64,000 nt of DNA, taken from contig CM077832.1 of NCBI GenBank assembly GCA_039720395.1, positions 12,045,967 to 12,109,966 of the forward strand, written 5' to 3'. The position numbers and the translations under genes were made by a program. The notes under the pieces were generated by a model. It did not search any database. It was not told where the DNA came from and worked only from the letters and a program-made list of their open reading frames with translations. Within the stretch, counting starts at the first letter, position 1; each line of letters begins with the position of its first letter. This DNA is from Liquidambar formosana. Lineage: Eukaryota > Streptophyta > Magnoliopsida > Saxifragales > Altingiaceae. Shown here in pieces: positions 32,902-44,021 of the stretch.

Positions 32902-33408
32902 TGTAAATATAATCATGGTCTATGATTGTACATCAATAAACAAACAATGAATCCCAAAACCTAGAACTATAATGTTTTTCACAGTTAACATAAATGCGGA
33001 AATTAATAAACATACCTTGATCTATGAAAGCAAGTGTTGAACAGCAGAGAATCAACAATCTTCTTAGAAAATGATTTCTCTCTCTTAGCCTTTTGCAAGT
33101 CAGAAATCTTTAAACATGTTGTTCTTTCAACTACACAAATGATGGAATTTTGGGCATCTTTTATAGGCAGAGAGGGGATTGGTTTCTAAATTAAACGTTA
33201 AGCCTTTTGTGAAAAGGTATGTATGAAACGTTATGTCTTTTCACCCATCAGAAGAAGACCAATAGGAAACTACTTCTCTTGTGACCAATAAAATAAAAGC
33301 CCTTTAATTAGTGATGTATTAAATATTTAATAAAATCCCAAACCAAATAGGATTACCTTGTAGTGTGCCACATGGACCGTATCATGTGGGCCACAAATAA
33401 TTCCAACA
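32902..33408 (-). repeat. 3' LTR of Copia element 2
   Basis: 507 bp, minus-strand TGTTGGAATTATTTGTGG...ATTATATTTACA. Its outer half (32902-33094) aligns along its length with 40001-40193 of the 5' LTR. Confidence 0.85.
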
Positions 33409-33420
33409 TTCTCCCATGTG
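33409..33420 (-). other. Polypurine tract of Copia element 2
   Basis: CACATGGGAGAA on the minus strand, directly upstream of the LTR start TGTTGG. Confidence 0.6.
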
Positions 33421-33879
33421 GCTCATATGATAATCCTCATAATAAGTTTACTTTATGGGTTTATATGAACTATTATGTGGACACAATATAAAATCCATCA
33501 CAATCTTTAATTGGTCATCATAATGCCATTGTTAAATAATCTACTAATGCGAGTCGTGGTGATTGTGTGTCAATAATGCGTCACATTTCCTTCCATGTAC
33601 CACTACATTGGCAACTCATTCAACATGGCCTATAAATAAGAAGTAAATCAATGTTACATTTCTGTAAAAGGTCCAACGATAATGTCCTTGTTAAGATTAA
33701 CCCTGTTAACATTCATCTAACCTTATTTATGTATGTACATAGTAAAATAACAAGAAATAACAAAACCATACTTTAATGATATCTCAAAATGTCAAATAGA
33801 ATAAATAATTAAGTTATACAATCCATATATTATAATAAACAGTTATGAAAACCCATTATTTCAACATGTTCTATAAATG

Positions 33880-34256
33880 TCTTTGGTGGTAACCCCTTTG
33901 TTAATGGATCTGCAAACATAAGCTTTGTGTTAATATGTTTTATATATAGATACTCTTTGTTTCTGAACCTCCTCCTTAACGGCAAAGTATTTCAGCTCTA
34001 TATGCTTTGCACCATTAGAACACTTATCGTTTTTAGAGAAAAAGACTGCTGCAGAATTATCACAATAAATCTTTAGTGGCTTGGCAATAGAGTCAACAAC
34101 TCCAAGTCTCGAAATAAAATTTCGCAGCTATAGTCCATGAATTGTGGCCTCAAAGAACGCCACACACTCAAACTCCACAATAGACGAACCAGTGATTGTT
34201 TGTTTTGCACTCTTCCATGAGATTACCCTTCTAGCTAGCATAAACACATAACTAGT
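33880..34256 (-). pseudogene. Copia RNase H C-terminal part
   Basis: Minus-strand translation gives TSYVFMLARRVISWKSAKQT, VEFECVAFFEATIHG, KIYCDNSAAVFFSKND and KHIELKYFAVKEEVQKQRVS; after a shift, KLMFADPLTKGLPPKTF. These are the classic Copia RNase H blocks, which degrade the RNA strand during reverse transcription, with catalytic E and D positions visible. Interrupted by stops and a frameshift. Confidence 0.85.
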
Positions 34257-34931
34257 TGTTGTACGGACTTAAACAAGCTTCTCGTCAATGGTATCTTACG
34301 TTCAATGATATCATTACTTCCTTCGGTTTTAAAGAAAATACCGTTGATTGGTGTATTTATCTGAAGGTTGTGGGAGCAAGTTTATATTTTTTGTTTTGTA
34401 TGTTGACGATATCTTATTTGCTTGTAATGATCTTGGTTTATTGCATGAAATCAAGAAGTTCACATCTAAGAACTTTGAAATGAAAGATATGGGAAAGGCA
34501 ACCTACGTGATTGGAATAGAAATATTTCGAGATTGATCACGGGGATTATTGGGGTTGTCTCAAAAAGAATATATTGAAAGAGTTCTAGAAAGATTCCATA
34601 TGGAGAATTGTTCCGCTAGTGTTATTCCTATTCAAAAAGGTGATAAGTTTGGCTTTATGAAATGTCCAAGAACATAAGTAGATGGAAAAGATTCATTATG
34701 CTTTTGCTGTGGGAAGCTTAATGTATGCACAAACTTGCACCAAACCAGATATCAGTTTTGCAGTTGGCATGTTAAGGAGATACCAAAGCAATCCATGAAT
34801 GAAACATTGGAAAGCTGCAAAGAAAGTGATGAGATACTTGCAAGGAACGCAAAAATTACATATCACATTTAGGAGGTCTGAACATTTAGAGGTGATTGGC
34901 TATTTAGACTCGGATTTTGCTAGATGCCTTA
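34257..34931 (+). pseudogene. Inverted Copia reverse transcriptase / RNase H segment
   Basis: Reads on the plus strand, opposite to the rest of the element: LYGLKQASRQWYLTF, then LYVDDILFACNDLGLLHEIK (catalytic YVDD), FEMKDMGKATYVIGIEIFRD, LGLSQKEYIERVLERF, MYAQTCTKPDISFAVGML, and KHWKAAKKVMRYLQGTQ ending in GYLDSDFARCL. These blocks normally follow the VCKL block and precede TSGYVFMLA. That is exactly what the flanking minus-strand pieces end and begin with, so the segment appears flipped in place. Several frame breaks. Confidence 0.85.
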
Positions 34932-35089
34932 ACATAAGCTTACAAACCATATGTTCCTTTCCATTTGATGAGAATCCTCAGGTTGATCTATGTAGATTTC
35001 CTCTTCTAAATTCCTATTTAGAAAAACAGTTTTCACATTCATTTGGTGTAACTCCAAATCATAATGAGTTACCAGTGCCATAATAATTC
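34932..35089 (-). pseudogene. Copia reverse transcriptase, palm N-terminal block
   Basis: Minus strand IMALVTHYDLELHQMNVKTV then FLNRNLEEEIYIDQPEDS, and after a shift HMVCKLM at the inversion junction. This is the LELHQMDVKTAFLNG block of Copia reverse transcriptase. Its upstream neighbour (KKNSLRI) lies at about 35686, on the other side of the solo LTR. Confidence 0.85.
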
Positions 35090-35680
35090 TGTGTAGGTCT
35101 GAATCCTAACTATGAACACTGCAGAAGGAGTTGGAGTTGATTCTCACCAATAGACCTACGATTACAAACTAGAAGACAATGTTAGAGGGAAAGGCCAAGA
35201 TGGGTTTGGCCAAGCCCTCTCCAAAGCTTAAGTTATAGGCTATTTTATAGAGATAGAGACAAAGAAGAAGAAGAAGACTGTAGAGGAATTAGGTATTGTG
35301 GCTTACCTCATTTGGATGCATCATATTCTATTTATACCCACCTGTACGGATTGACCATAACTGGATCAGGTAACTGCTTTGGTTAGGTCAGATCTGACCA
35401 TAGTTTATCAATAATCGTCTGATCATGGGTTGTTAATCAAGGTTGGATAAGTAACCATGGTTTCGTGTAACTGCTCAGTCAGGGTTAACAGCTATATTTG
35501 AAGATTTGGATTGTAGTGATGGTTTGGATTGTAGTGCGAGTCATATGGTAGGTGTCTCGAGCTGGATGAATGACGTGTCTTATCCCGAGTTAATTATGTT
35601 GTATTATAGCCCCGTGCCAATAATTCCAGTTCAAGCTCTCTGCCTCGACCTAGGTCCTCGGTTCGGGAATATTCCACACA
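35090..35680 (-). repeat. Solo LTR nested in the reverse transcriptase gene, perfect 5-bp TSD
   Basis: 591 bp with TG...CA ends (plus strand TGTGTAGGTC...TTCCACACA), flanked by AATTC at 35085-35089 and 35681-35685. Both sides resume the reverse transcriptase frame (KKNSLRI / IMALVTHYD). A GGGTATAAATAGAA TATA motif on the minus strand near 35330-35343 suggests minus orientation. No internal retroviral sequence remains, as after LTR-LTR recombination. Not related to either flanking element's LTR. Confidence 0.85.
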
Positions 35681-36000
35681 AATTCTAAGAGAGTTCTTCT
35701 TGGATATAGGAGAGAAGGTCTCCCTATAATCAATACCTTTTTTCTAAGTGAAACCTTTGGCCACAATCTAGCTTTATATCATTTGATATTGCTATTAGAG
35801 TCGCGCTTGGTCTTAAAGACCCATTTACACCCGACTTGCTTATATCCTTTACGCAATTCAACGAGATCCTAGACACCATTCTGTTCCATAGATTTCAATT
35901 CATCATTTAAAGCATCAATCCACTTAGCAGAATCAATACTTTCCATGGCTTGTGAAAACGAAACCGGATTCTTTCTTATCCCAATATTAAATTCAGATTC
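35681..36000 (-). pseudogene. Copia reverse transcriptase N-terminus
   Basis: Minus strand: NPVSFSQAMESIDSAKWIDA, then KGYKQVGCKWVFKTKRDSNS, KARL and GIDYRETFSPISKKNSLRI in different frames. This is the opening of the RVT_2 domain, interrupted by the solo LTR. Confidence 0.8.
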
Positions 36001-36672
36001 TTATAGATATACCACATAATCATTTGGAATTGCAGATCTCCTTTCTCTTTGAGACCTTCGTAATGCTATTTCTTGTGGTTCTACTACATTAGGTTCATTG
36101 GTGATAATCTTATTATGGAGTGGTTGATTATTTAGTTGTTCTTCCACATTGTTAAAATGGTCAACAATGGAAGGAACGACAACTTCTTTAGAAGTTATGG
36201 GTAAAGGGACTTGTACCCTAACTTCTTCAATGACCACATTTTGTAGCTCTACACTCCTACTAATCTCACCATTTTCAAGGAATATGGCATTGCCAAGTTC
36301 TACAATTCTCGTACTATGTGTAGGACAGTAAAACCTATACCCTTTGGATTTTTTCTGGATAACTAATAAAGTAACCACTAATGGTTCTTGAATCCAATTT
36401 CTTTTCATGTGGATTTTATATCCTAGTTTCTACTAGATAACCCCAAACATACAGGTGTCTTTAGACTAGGTTTCTTACCAGTCCATAACTCTAGAGTCTT
36501 TGGAACTGCGCGCCTTATTGGAACCCGCTTTAAAATATATACGGTAGTTTTTTAAAACTTGCATCCACAATGATATGGGTAATGTGGAATTACTTAAAAT
36601 ACTCCTAACCGTGTCCATTAAGATATGATTACACCTCTCAGCTACACCATTTTGTTGTGGCATTCCTGGCAT
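36001..36672 (-). pseudogene. Copia integrase C-terminal part and linker
   Basis: MPGMPQQNGVAERCNHILMD carries the catalytic glutamate of the D,D-35-E triad (NGVAER). It is followed by ILSNSTLPISLWMQVLK and, in the next open piece, KKSKGYRFYCPTHSTRIVEL, the conserved GYRFYCP...STRI block, leading to RRSQRERRSAIPNDYVVYL before the reverse transcriptase. Confidence 0.85.
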
Positions 36673-36678
36673 TGTGTA

Positions 36679-36981
36679 TTAAGCACGAATACCATGCTTT
36701 TTTAGGAATTTGGCGAATGGGCTAGGATGTTGACCCAATTCGTCATATTTACCATAATATTCACCACCTCTATCTGATCTAATGACTTTCACTTTTCTGT
36801 TTAGTTGTCTTTTAACCTTAGTAATGTACACCTCAAGGGCACCTATTGCTTGAAATTTCTCATCTAATAAGTAGGCATAACCATAACGTGAAAAGTCATC
36901 GATAAAAGTGATAAAAAAACTTTTCTCCACCAAAATCGGGAACGTCAAAAGGTCCACAAATATTTGTCTGGATAATTTCAA
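36679..36981 (-). pseudogene. Copia integrase core
   Basis: FFITFIDDFSRYGYAYLLDE gives the first catalytic aspartate and VKVIRSDRGGEYYGKYDELG the second. The glutamate follows in the next piece (36672-36475). Integrase inserts the cDNA into the genome; frame breaks make it inactive. Confidence 0.9.
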
Positions 36982-37032
36982 GAAACTCTATACTTCTTAT
37001 GGCCCCTTTCTTAATGTGCTTAGTTTGCTTTC

Positions 37033-37610
37033 CTAGCCTTTAATACAACCCATGCATACACCGAAATCAGTAAAATCTAGGTTTGGAAGAATCCCATTTT
37101 TTACTAATCTCTCTAATTTTTCCCTGGATGTATGACCTAGCCATCTATGCCACAAGATAGAGGAGTTTTCATTAATTAGTCCACGTTTAGTTCTAACATT
37201 AGGATGCAAGGTCAAAAGGGTTTCAGCAAATAGATTATCTAGTTTTAGTTTATACAAACCATCAATTAAGATACTAGAACCAATGAAACATGAATTTTTG
37301 AATAAACAAAAATTTTCATTTCCAAATTTAAGAGAATAACCATCAAGATCTAGTTTAGATAAGGAGACAAGATTTCTGGAAATAGAAGGTACATAAAGAG
37401 TTTGAAACAAATCTATGTGGTAACTAGTATCTAAAAACAAATGAAAAGTTCCAATGGCTTCAACTTGAGCTTTGACCTGATTCCTCGTAAATATGAATTT
37501 TTCACTTGAATTTGAAGTCTGGGTTGTAAGGAATCCCTGCATTGTATTTAAAACATGAACAGTTGCACCCGATCCAATCCATCAAGTATTAGAAGGAACT
37601 TCAGCAAGAT
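37033..37610 (-). pseudogene. Copia protease remnant and GAG-pre-integrase domain
   Basis: Near 37575-37600 the protease motif reads WIGSGATVHV, where Copia enzymes have W-x-DSGA; the catalytic aspartate is replaced by glycine. Downstream, LYVPSISRNLVSLSKLDLDG and ILWHRWLGHTSREKLERLVK (HRxxGH) with CMGC form the zinc-binding GAG-pre-integrase domain. Confidence 0.85.
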
Positions 37611-37689
37611 TTAATTCGAAACATACAAAAGATGAAGGCTTACCTTTCTTTTCGAACCATTCTTTACGTTTCTGACAATCTTTCTAAAA

Positions 37690-38506
37690 ATGCCCCACCT
37701 TTTTACAAAAGTGGCATTTGTCATTCATACGTTCCTTCTTATGAGTCTGGCCTGGGTTTCTTGAGTAGGCTCATTTCCCTTGTGTGGTCCTCATTTCGTG
37801 CCTTTTTTTGACCTTTTCCATTTCTTTCCGGCTCCTTGAATGAGATTAATGGAGTTATATCCTAGTTGCTTAAGTCTCGCTTCTTCTTGAACAACCATAT
37901 TTGCCAATTCATTCACATTCCAGTTATCTTTAATTGTATTATAATGGATTTGGAATGGACCATCCTTAGAAGGCAAAGAATTCAATATAAATTGTACGAG
38001 AAAGAACTCATCCACATTCGTCCCTAAGGACTTCAATTTTGCAACCAAATTCGTCATTTCAATGATATGCTCATGCATTCCTTGTGTCCCATCATATTTC
38101 ACGGTGATAAGTTTGGCCACTAATATCCCTGCAAGGGACATTGAAAACAATCTTCTACAATTTTTAGAAATTCTTTAGCATTATCAGTTGTGAGAAGAGT
38201 CGACTTAATATTGTTTGCTATAGTCATTCGCATAAACATGATACTCAATCTGTTCGATCTTTCCCAGGCTTTACTTAAAGCCTTTTCATTTGCACTACTG
38301 GTATCAATAATAGCAGCGGGTTTTTTAGTTTGGAATGCTAAATCAAGATCTAGTACACCTAAATGAAACTAAACTTGTTCACACCAATCTGAAAAATTTA
38401 TTCCATTAAGTAACGGAACAGATGAAGCATGCGAATGTAGCGAAACGGGAATAGACACTGCAACAGAATAAATGCCCACTAAATTAACGTTTTGAGTTAT
38501 CAACAT
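37690..38506 (-). pseudogene. Copia gag (UBN2 and CCHC zinc knuckle)
   Basis: From the ATG at 38506: LLNGINFSDWCEQV, a stop, FHLGVLDLDLAFQTKKPAA, WERSNRLSIMFMRMTIANNI; in another frame MSLAGILVAKLITVKYDG, VDEFFLVQFILNSLPS and ELANMVVQEEARLKQLG (UBN2). The zinc knuckle CHFCKKVGHF-stop-KDC lies at about 37690-37733. At least two stops and one frameshift. Confidence 0.85.
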
Positions 38507-38627
38507 GTTTAATCATAAGTTAAAATAAAATGTATTCTAATGATAAACAAATGATATCATCTTGAGTTTTCCTTTGGGCTAAAACTGCAATATGTCATTC
38601 ATTAACATAAATGATGATTTTTCAATA

Positions 38628-38628
<1 letters not shown>

Positions 38629-38692
<64 letters not shown>
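38629..38692. repeat. (TA)n microsatellite
   Basis: About 31 uninterrupted TA units upstream of gag in Copia element 2. The surrounding 38507-39684 is AT-rich untranslated leader or unrelated insertion with no features I can name. Confidence 0.95.
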
Positions 38693-38693
<1 letters not shown>

Positions 38694-39687
38694 CAATTGG
38701 CTGAGAGCATACCTTTGGGTATTTAATTCTAATTCCAATTACAAGACTAATCATCCTATTACGAGTTCAATAATTTTCTAAAAAAGATTTACCTTTAGGT
38801 TAACTTAACTTTATAATTAAAGAACTGTAATTATAATATGGGTACAATTATTTTAGTGCCAATAATACAATTTAATATCCATATGTTTTTCTAATTGGGC
38901 CACTTTGGCGACTACCAAAACTTTTCAATATTATAGACATTAAATCGAAATACCATACATATATTACGTCGCAATAATTAACATGGAGATGGTAATTAGA
39001 AATAAATTGACATAATAATATTATAAAAATAATAATTATCATTATCATTTTATCATAGACAAATTAATGTATACTGTATATAATATTATAATGTACGTGA
39101 TTTACACTAAATAATAATCCATGTAACTTTTTAGAAAAAAAGTAACTTCAAATGATTATAAAATAATATAAAAATACCTGTTCATCTTCTAAAAAAGAAT
39201 TGGTTTTCCGACGATCCTGCCTTATTACCGACCATTATTATATATGTTAATAAAATATTATCATATTTATGAAAAAGTACCATAAAAGACATGATTTTTA
39301 TCCAAGGATAAATCATGTTCTGTACGGCCATATGCTAATATACATGCAACTTCAAATTTTTTTTTTTTTAAAAAAAAAAATTCATTCATTCACATGGTAC
39401 GGATCCCACAATCAATATATATACAAACATAAACATTCAGTCACCATTGAAAACCATTAAAACCGCACTGGCATTCATATATGGGTTTTCTTAACGTATG
39501 TCTTAAGAATACATGTTAAGTTATAATTAATAATCCAATAATTGTGTAGAAAAATATATTTTTATAGTTTTTTAAGATTTTTACATTTTTCCAAAAAACT
39601 TTCACTATTTACAATGCATTTTTATTATTTTCAATGTAATGATTAGAAAATTAATTGCAACTTAACATGTGCCTTTCGTTAAGAAAA

Positions 39688-39688
39688 C

Positions 39689-39749
<61 letters not shown>
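39688..39749. repeat. (AT)n microsatellite adjoining a family B MITE
   Basis: About 30 AT units that end next to the MITE at 39760. Several other family B copies also start in or near an AT run, suggesting AT runs as preferred target or as part of the element. Confidence 0.95.
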
Positions 39750-39757
<8 letters not shown>

Positions 39758-39759
39758 TA

Positions 39760-39928
39760 CGGTTATGTTCTCATTAGCACGTGTTGATATAAGTTATATC
39801 AGTGCCATGTATTGGGAGTTGTACCTCTTACATTGGTCTAATGTATCTTATATCTCACTAATGCACAAGGTACAACTCCCAATATGGGTGTTGATATAAA
39901 TTATATCGGCATGTACTTACCTGATCAT
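39760..39928. mobile_element. Palindromic AT-rich MITE, family B
   Basis: The left arm CGGTTATGTTCTCATTAGCA, CGTGTTGATATAAGTTATATC and the right arm GATATAAATTATATCGGCAT, GTACTTACCTGATCA are inverted copies. Inner arms GGGAGTTGTACCTC / GGTACAACTCCC also pair, making about 170 bp that folds almost end to end. No coding capacity. Family members at 46425, 56050 and 61180. Confidence 0.6.
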
Positions 39929-39984
39929 CATCATCATCATTATAGCACGTGTTGATGGGAAAAAATGGAAGTTCTTAAACCGTA

Positions 39985-39998
39985 GTGCTCTGATACCA
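39985..39998 (-). other. Primer-binding site of Copia element 2
   Basis: Minus strand TGGTATCAGAGCAC, an exact match to the initiator-tRNA-Met primer site, two bases from the 5' LTR. It establishes the minus orientation. Confidence 0.85.
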
Positions 39999-40000
39999 CA

Positions 40001-40263
40001 TGTAAATATAATCATGGTTTATGATTGTACATCAATAGACACAAATAATAAATCCCAAAACCTAAAACTATCATATTTTTCATAGTTAAAATAAATGAGA
40101 AAATTAAAAGACATACCTTGATCTATGAACGCAAGCATTGAATAGCAGAGAATCAACAATCTTTTTAGAAAACAATTTCTCTCTCTTAGAACTTAAAACC
40201 GAATAAAATTAGCATGTGATGTGCCGCATGGACCTATCATATAGGCCACAAATAATTCTAACA
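40001..40263 (-). repeat. 5' LTR of Copia element 2, internally deleted
   Basis: 263 bp against 507 bp for the 3' LTR. It matches 32902-33094 and 33331-33408, so about 240 bp from the middle has been lost (junction near 40193). Ends TG...CA. Confidence 0.8.
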
Positions 40264-42169
40264 TTTCTTTCTTCTTAATGGGGCATAATAGCTACGAATG
40301 ACCCCCATGTTGGTGATAGCTATGTAGGGGTCGTTCTGACGTTGTTTTCAGAAGATAAGATATCTATGTACGAAAAAGGTGAGGGTACCCAATTGACAAT
40401 ACATAGTGCGATGGTGGGTGCAAGTGAGTACACACCCATAAATGGATGCTTTCATTTCGCAAGGTGAAGATAATCTATTTTTTGTGTGTTTGTATTAAAA
40501 GTCTATGTGGCTACATTAACTCAATTATGTATTATCCTACTGTTTTCAATTCTGTGGGCTGAATCTAGCGTAGGGCTATTTGCTATTTGAATCACTTCAA
40601 ATAATCGAAGAGTGATGACCAGACATGCATGCTCAAGAGCTCAGGTGGTCACAAATGATAAATGCTACCATAGCATTGTTAAGATACATGTACATGTCTA
40701 TAAATAAGATTTCCAAGATCAAATAATTGTCCTAATGGCATCTCTCCCTCTCTTGAAGGAGGAGGCCAATGTTCGTTTTATGTGCAGAGTTAGATATTGA
40801 TTGATGTTCTTATCTTGTACCCATAAAGGGGAAGAAAAAAAAATGGAATAAATAAAGGTGACTGACAATTTTTCACTCGGTCAAATATGTAATTTATGTG
40901 CTAAGAGGTTAGATAGGCCAGTGTATTATTGTTTTTTAATATATACTAGCTAGCCTCTGGCCAATCTTTCCAAGCTTGAATTAACTTCCAATTCCAAAAC
41001 CCTTTAAAGCTTCTTGAGTTAATCATCTGGCTTATATCTCATCGTATCACTAAGCGCATATGACAAACCTCATGGAATTAAATGCTAGAGCTTTAGCTTG
41101 AAAAAATGACAGGGCTGGCCAAGCACCCTGCGCGCCAATTGGCCGGGAAGTCAATCTGTATTTATTGGTGACATCTTTATTATATGCTTACTGCATATAC
41201 TAATAACTATATTTATCAATCAAGTAGTACAGCTGTAAAGTTGAGCAAAGAATTTTGAAGTTTTACTAGCTACTGCAGGATGAAAAATGGCTCCTTCCGG
41301 TGTTGGGATCAAGCAAATAGATGCTAATTAAGATGGTTTTAAAAAACCCATGCACATACTGGTTGGGTTCTCAGCAATTTGAAATACAATATGCCTCTTG
41401 TTGATAACAATTTGAGCTTCGAAATGATGGAATGCCATGCACTTCTTATACATATATAGTGTCTTTCTTCCGCATGCATTGATCTAAAATTGAACTTCCG
41501 GGGTGTCAACCGGCCTCAAAATGGGATGCTGGTTTAGTTCTATGATGATTGAAGCTTTTTCATTTTATTAAAAGAATAACTTAAATCGTCAAAAAAATTG
41601 TCCCTCAAAGGAAACATATATAAAGTCTGATAATGATATTTCAAAAAATGGGTGTCAAACCCAATCGTGCTATCCATATGGCAAAAATATTGTCTGCTGA
41701 TCTGATATGTCATTTATGATTATCTTCAAGCAAGCTAAAGGAAAACATGTAGTCATTTTCATTACCTTTTCCATTTATTTTGTCGGAGCTGTAGTTGGGT
41801 ATTACTGTGGAGGGCATGTTCTCATATTATCATGAGAATGATTTGTGTTCGAGAACATGTGAACACGCTTTTAGAGTTTTAGACATCATGAACAGTGTTA
41901 TATTACCCGATTCATTTGCCCAAATTTATTTTATTCAACTTAATTATTTTGAAGTCGATGTTGTATTCATGTCAATTAAAAGAAAATTTCGTGAAAAAAA
42001 AAAAAAGAACCATCCACCACGTCAGCTACCAATGTGGGCAAAAATTTTAAGGTTAAGCCCTTTGGCATTTTCCCATAAATATTTATTCAAATAGTGATAC
42101 ACTAATTTTTTTTTTTTTAAAAATAATCAAAAGGTAATATTTTTTAAAAAAGTACTGCAGAAACAGCAA
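40264..42169. other. Intergenic, no gene recognised
   Basis: About 1.9 kb of mixed AT-rich DNA. A plus-strand frame at 41795-42094 has no recognised domain and ends in an A-run. No transposon ends seen. Confidence 0.4.
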
Positions 42170-42470
42170 TATTGAAGCAGGACAGGCATCAAAAATGAAA
42201 AAACTACAAAGACGCACATGGCCACCAAAAAGGTTATTTAAAAAAAAAACCAAAAAAAAAAAAAAAAAAAAAAAAAAAAGGAAAAAACAACCCCTACCAG
42301 AAAAAGATCCCCAAAAATAGCTCCAGAAAACCCCTCAAATGCCAACAAACAAAATGAACTAACACCACCTGAGGACCGCAGCTAAAGCAAGAGCAGAAAT
42401 GAAAGAGTTTATAAGGAATATTGGAACCACCTGAAGAAACTAGCTACCCAAAATACCAAAGAAGAAAATC
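42170..42470 (-). other. A-rich block of uncertain origin
   Basis: The plus strand is A/C-rich with few T, interrupted by an A-run (about 42241-42279). Like 8570-9090 it may be a LINE 3' region read on the minus strand, but nothing confirms this. Confidence 0.25.
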
Positions 42471-42478
42471 ACCCCACA

Positions 42479-42504
42479 CCCCCCCCCCCCCCCCCCCCCC
42501 CCCC
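42479..42504. repeat. 26-base C homopolymer
   Basis: An uninterrupted C run, unusually long for a plant genome. The Gly-run frame on the opposite strand is an artefact of it. Confidence 0.95.
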
Positions 42505-43485
42505 ACAACACCAAAAATAAATAAATACCAATGCTAATTTAGACCTCCTGCTGATATTTCTCAAACCGACCCAATCCCTAGTTTCCCGTTCTACTATTAT
42601 GTTTAAAATTTCCTCTTCAGACCACAAACTGCTTGAGACTGCATTTTGTTTCAGATTGATACTCAAGGCCCTCTTATTTAGGAGGAAAACTTATATGTAA
42701 CTATGATACGGTTGATTTAGTATCACAGGCCAATGAGAGTGGAGCGAAGTAGGATTGTCAGAGTATTTTTCCACGTGGCCATATCATAGTTACACTAAAG
42801 ACTTACTCCTTATTTAGATTCATTATTCTGAATTACCTGATCAAATCCATATTATTTGGAATTTTCTAAAATTTGAGAATTACTTATCATGTGATAAATT
42901 TTTTAAGATAATATATTAATTATATATAATGATGTTTTCCCTAACAAAGTAACAAGAGATAGTAAGTTTTTTTTTTTCTTTTTTTTCTTTAGGGTTATGG
43001 TATTGGTAGTTTGAGAGGTTTGCCCCTCAAAAAACAGAAAGGAAAAAAAGAAATTGTTAGTTTGAGAGGGATTTGTTGCATTATCGCTAAGCTTTGAGTT
43101 TTTGATTGATTGTGTTTTATTTCTGGACATAATTCCTTTATAACCTTAAATTGTATTGGTAAGATTTTCGTTCGATTACATGAACTTCTACTAAATAAGG
43201 AAAACTTGTGAAGATACTTTTTTCTCCCGATTTAGCGTACGTTTAGTATAAACTCGGTTAGTAATCGATCTCTAGAGGTCCAACCCAGAACCTTCCCTTT
43301 TTTGAGTCACAAATGTAAAGAATCAGCAGTTAACAAAATTCTTTTCATTTCATTTACTTTTGTCGGATTCACACTTTGTTAGGCCAACCATAGAAGAAAA
43401 AAAAAAAAAAAAAAAAAAAAGAGCCTACCATAGATTATATATCCTTCTCCTGCATGCAATGTATGCTAAATAGGGGGTATTACTT
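42505..43485. other. Intergenic, no gene recognised
   Basis: AT-rich with T-runs at 42967-42988 and an A-run at 43398-43420. No coding or transposon signal. Confidence 0.4.
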
Positions 43486-43610
43486 CTTTTTTTTATTAAC
43501 AAAATAAGATAATTTTATTGATGCAAAATTGGATTACACCCAAAACCCATTGGAAACATCCCCCACCAATACAGAAAATTACAACAAAGCAACCCCTGGC
43601 TATATGAAGA
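43486..43610 (-). mobile_element. Possible LINE or transcript 3' end with poly-A
   Basis: Minus strand: GGTTTTGGGTGTAATCCAAT, then GCATCAATAAAATTATCTT (AATAAA signal), then an A-rich tail corresponding to the T-run at 43487-43496. This layout fits a retroposed 3' end. No coding sequence is attached. Confidence 0.35.
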
Positions 43611-43895
43611 CATGACAGAAAGTGGCTGCTGTTAGCATTACGCTGGGGACATTGCCTACTTTATGCTCATGTAGCCTAACTCACGTCCCTTTCTACTCTT
43701 GATAAAGTTTTTAGGGTTATTGGAGCAATCCTTCTAGGGTTCTCCATGGGCTGGGTGCCTTGACTGCCCTTACTTGACCTTTATGGCGTTAACTTGGGGT
43801 CATGCAAGCCTAGCTAGTAACCAATCAAGGGTCCCCATGTTCACATTGCTGGCCCTTTAAACCACGCCCAGGCCCCCACCCCCCACCCCCAAAAA

Positions 43896-43902
<7 letters not shown>

Positions 43903-43946
<44 letters not shown>

Positions 43947-43990
43947 GACTGGCATTTTAATATTCTTTTTAAAATTTAACTCTTTTATAA

Positions 43991-44021
<31 letters not shown>

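Larger units (their letters stand above)
32902..40263 (-). mobile_element. Copia-type LTR retrotransposon 2, full-length but dead, with nested insertions and an inversion
   Basis: Minus orientation. 5' LTR 40001-40263 (internally deleted), tRNA-Met primer site 39985-39998, gag 38506-37690, protease, GAG-pre-integrase, integrase and the reverse transcriptase start down to 35681. A solo LTR follows at 35090-35680, more reverse transcriptase at 35089-34932, an inverted piece of reverse transcriptase/RNase H at 34257-34931, the rest of RNase H to about 33880, a polypurine tract and the 3' LTR 32902-33408. Order gag-PR-IN-RT-RH identifies Ty1/Copia. Flanking TCTCT and TTTCT may be a 5-bp TSD with one mismatch. 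Stops and frameshifts throughout. Confidence 0.9.

Noticed and set aside
34256..35083. A separate plus-strand Copia element
   Set aside because: It lacks its own LTRs and gag, and its ends fit exactly the gap in the minus-strand element; an inverted internal segment is simpler.
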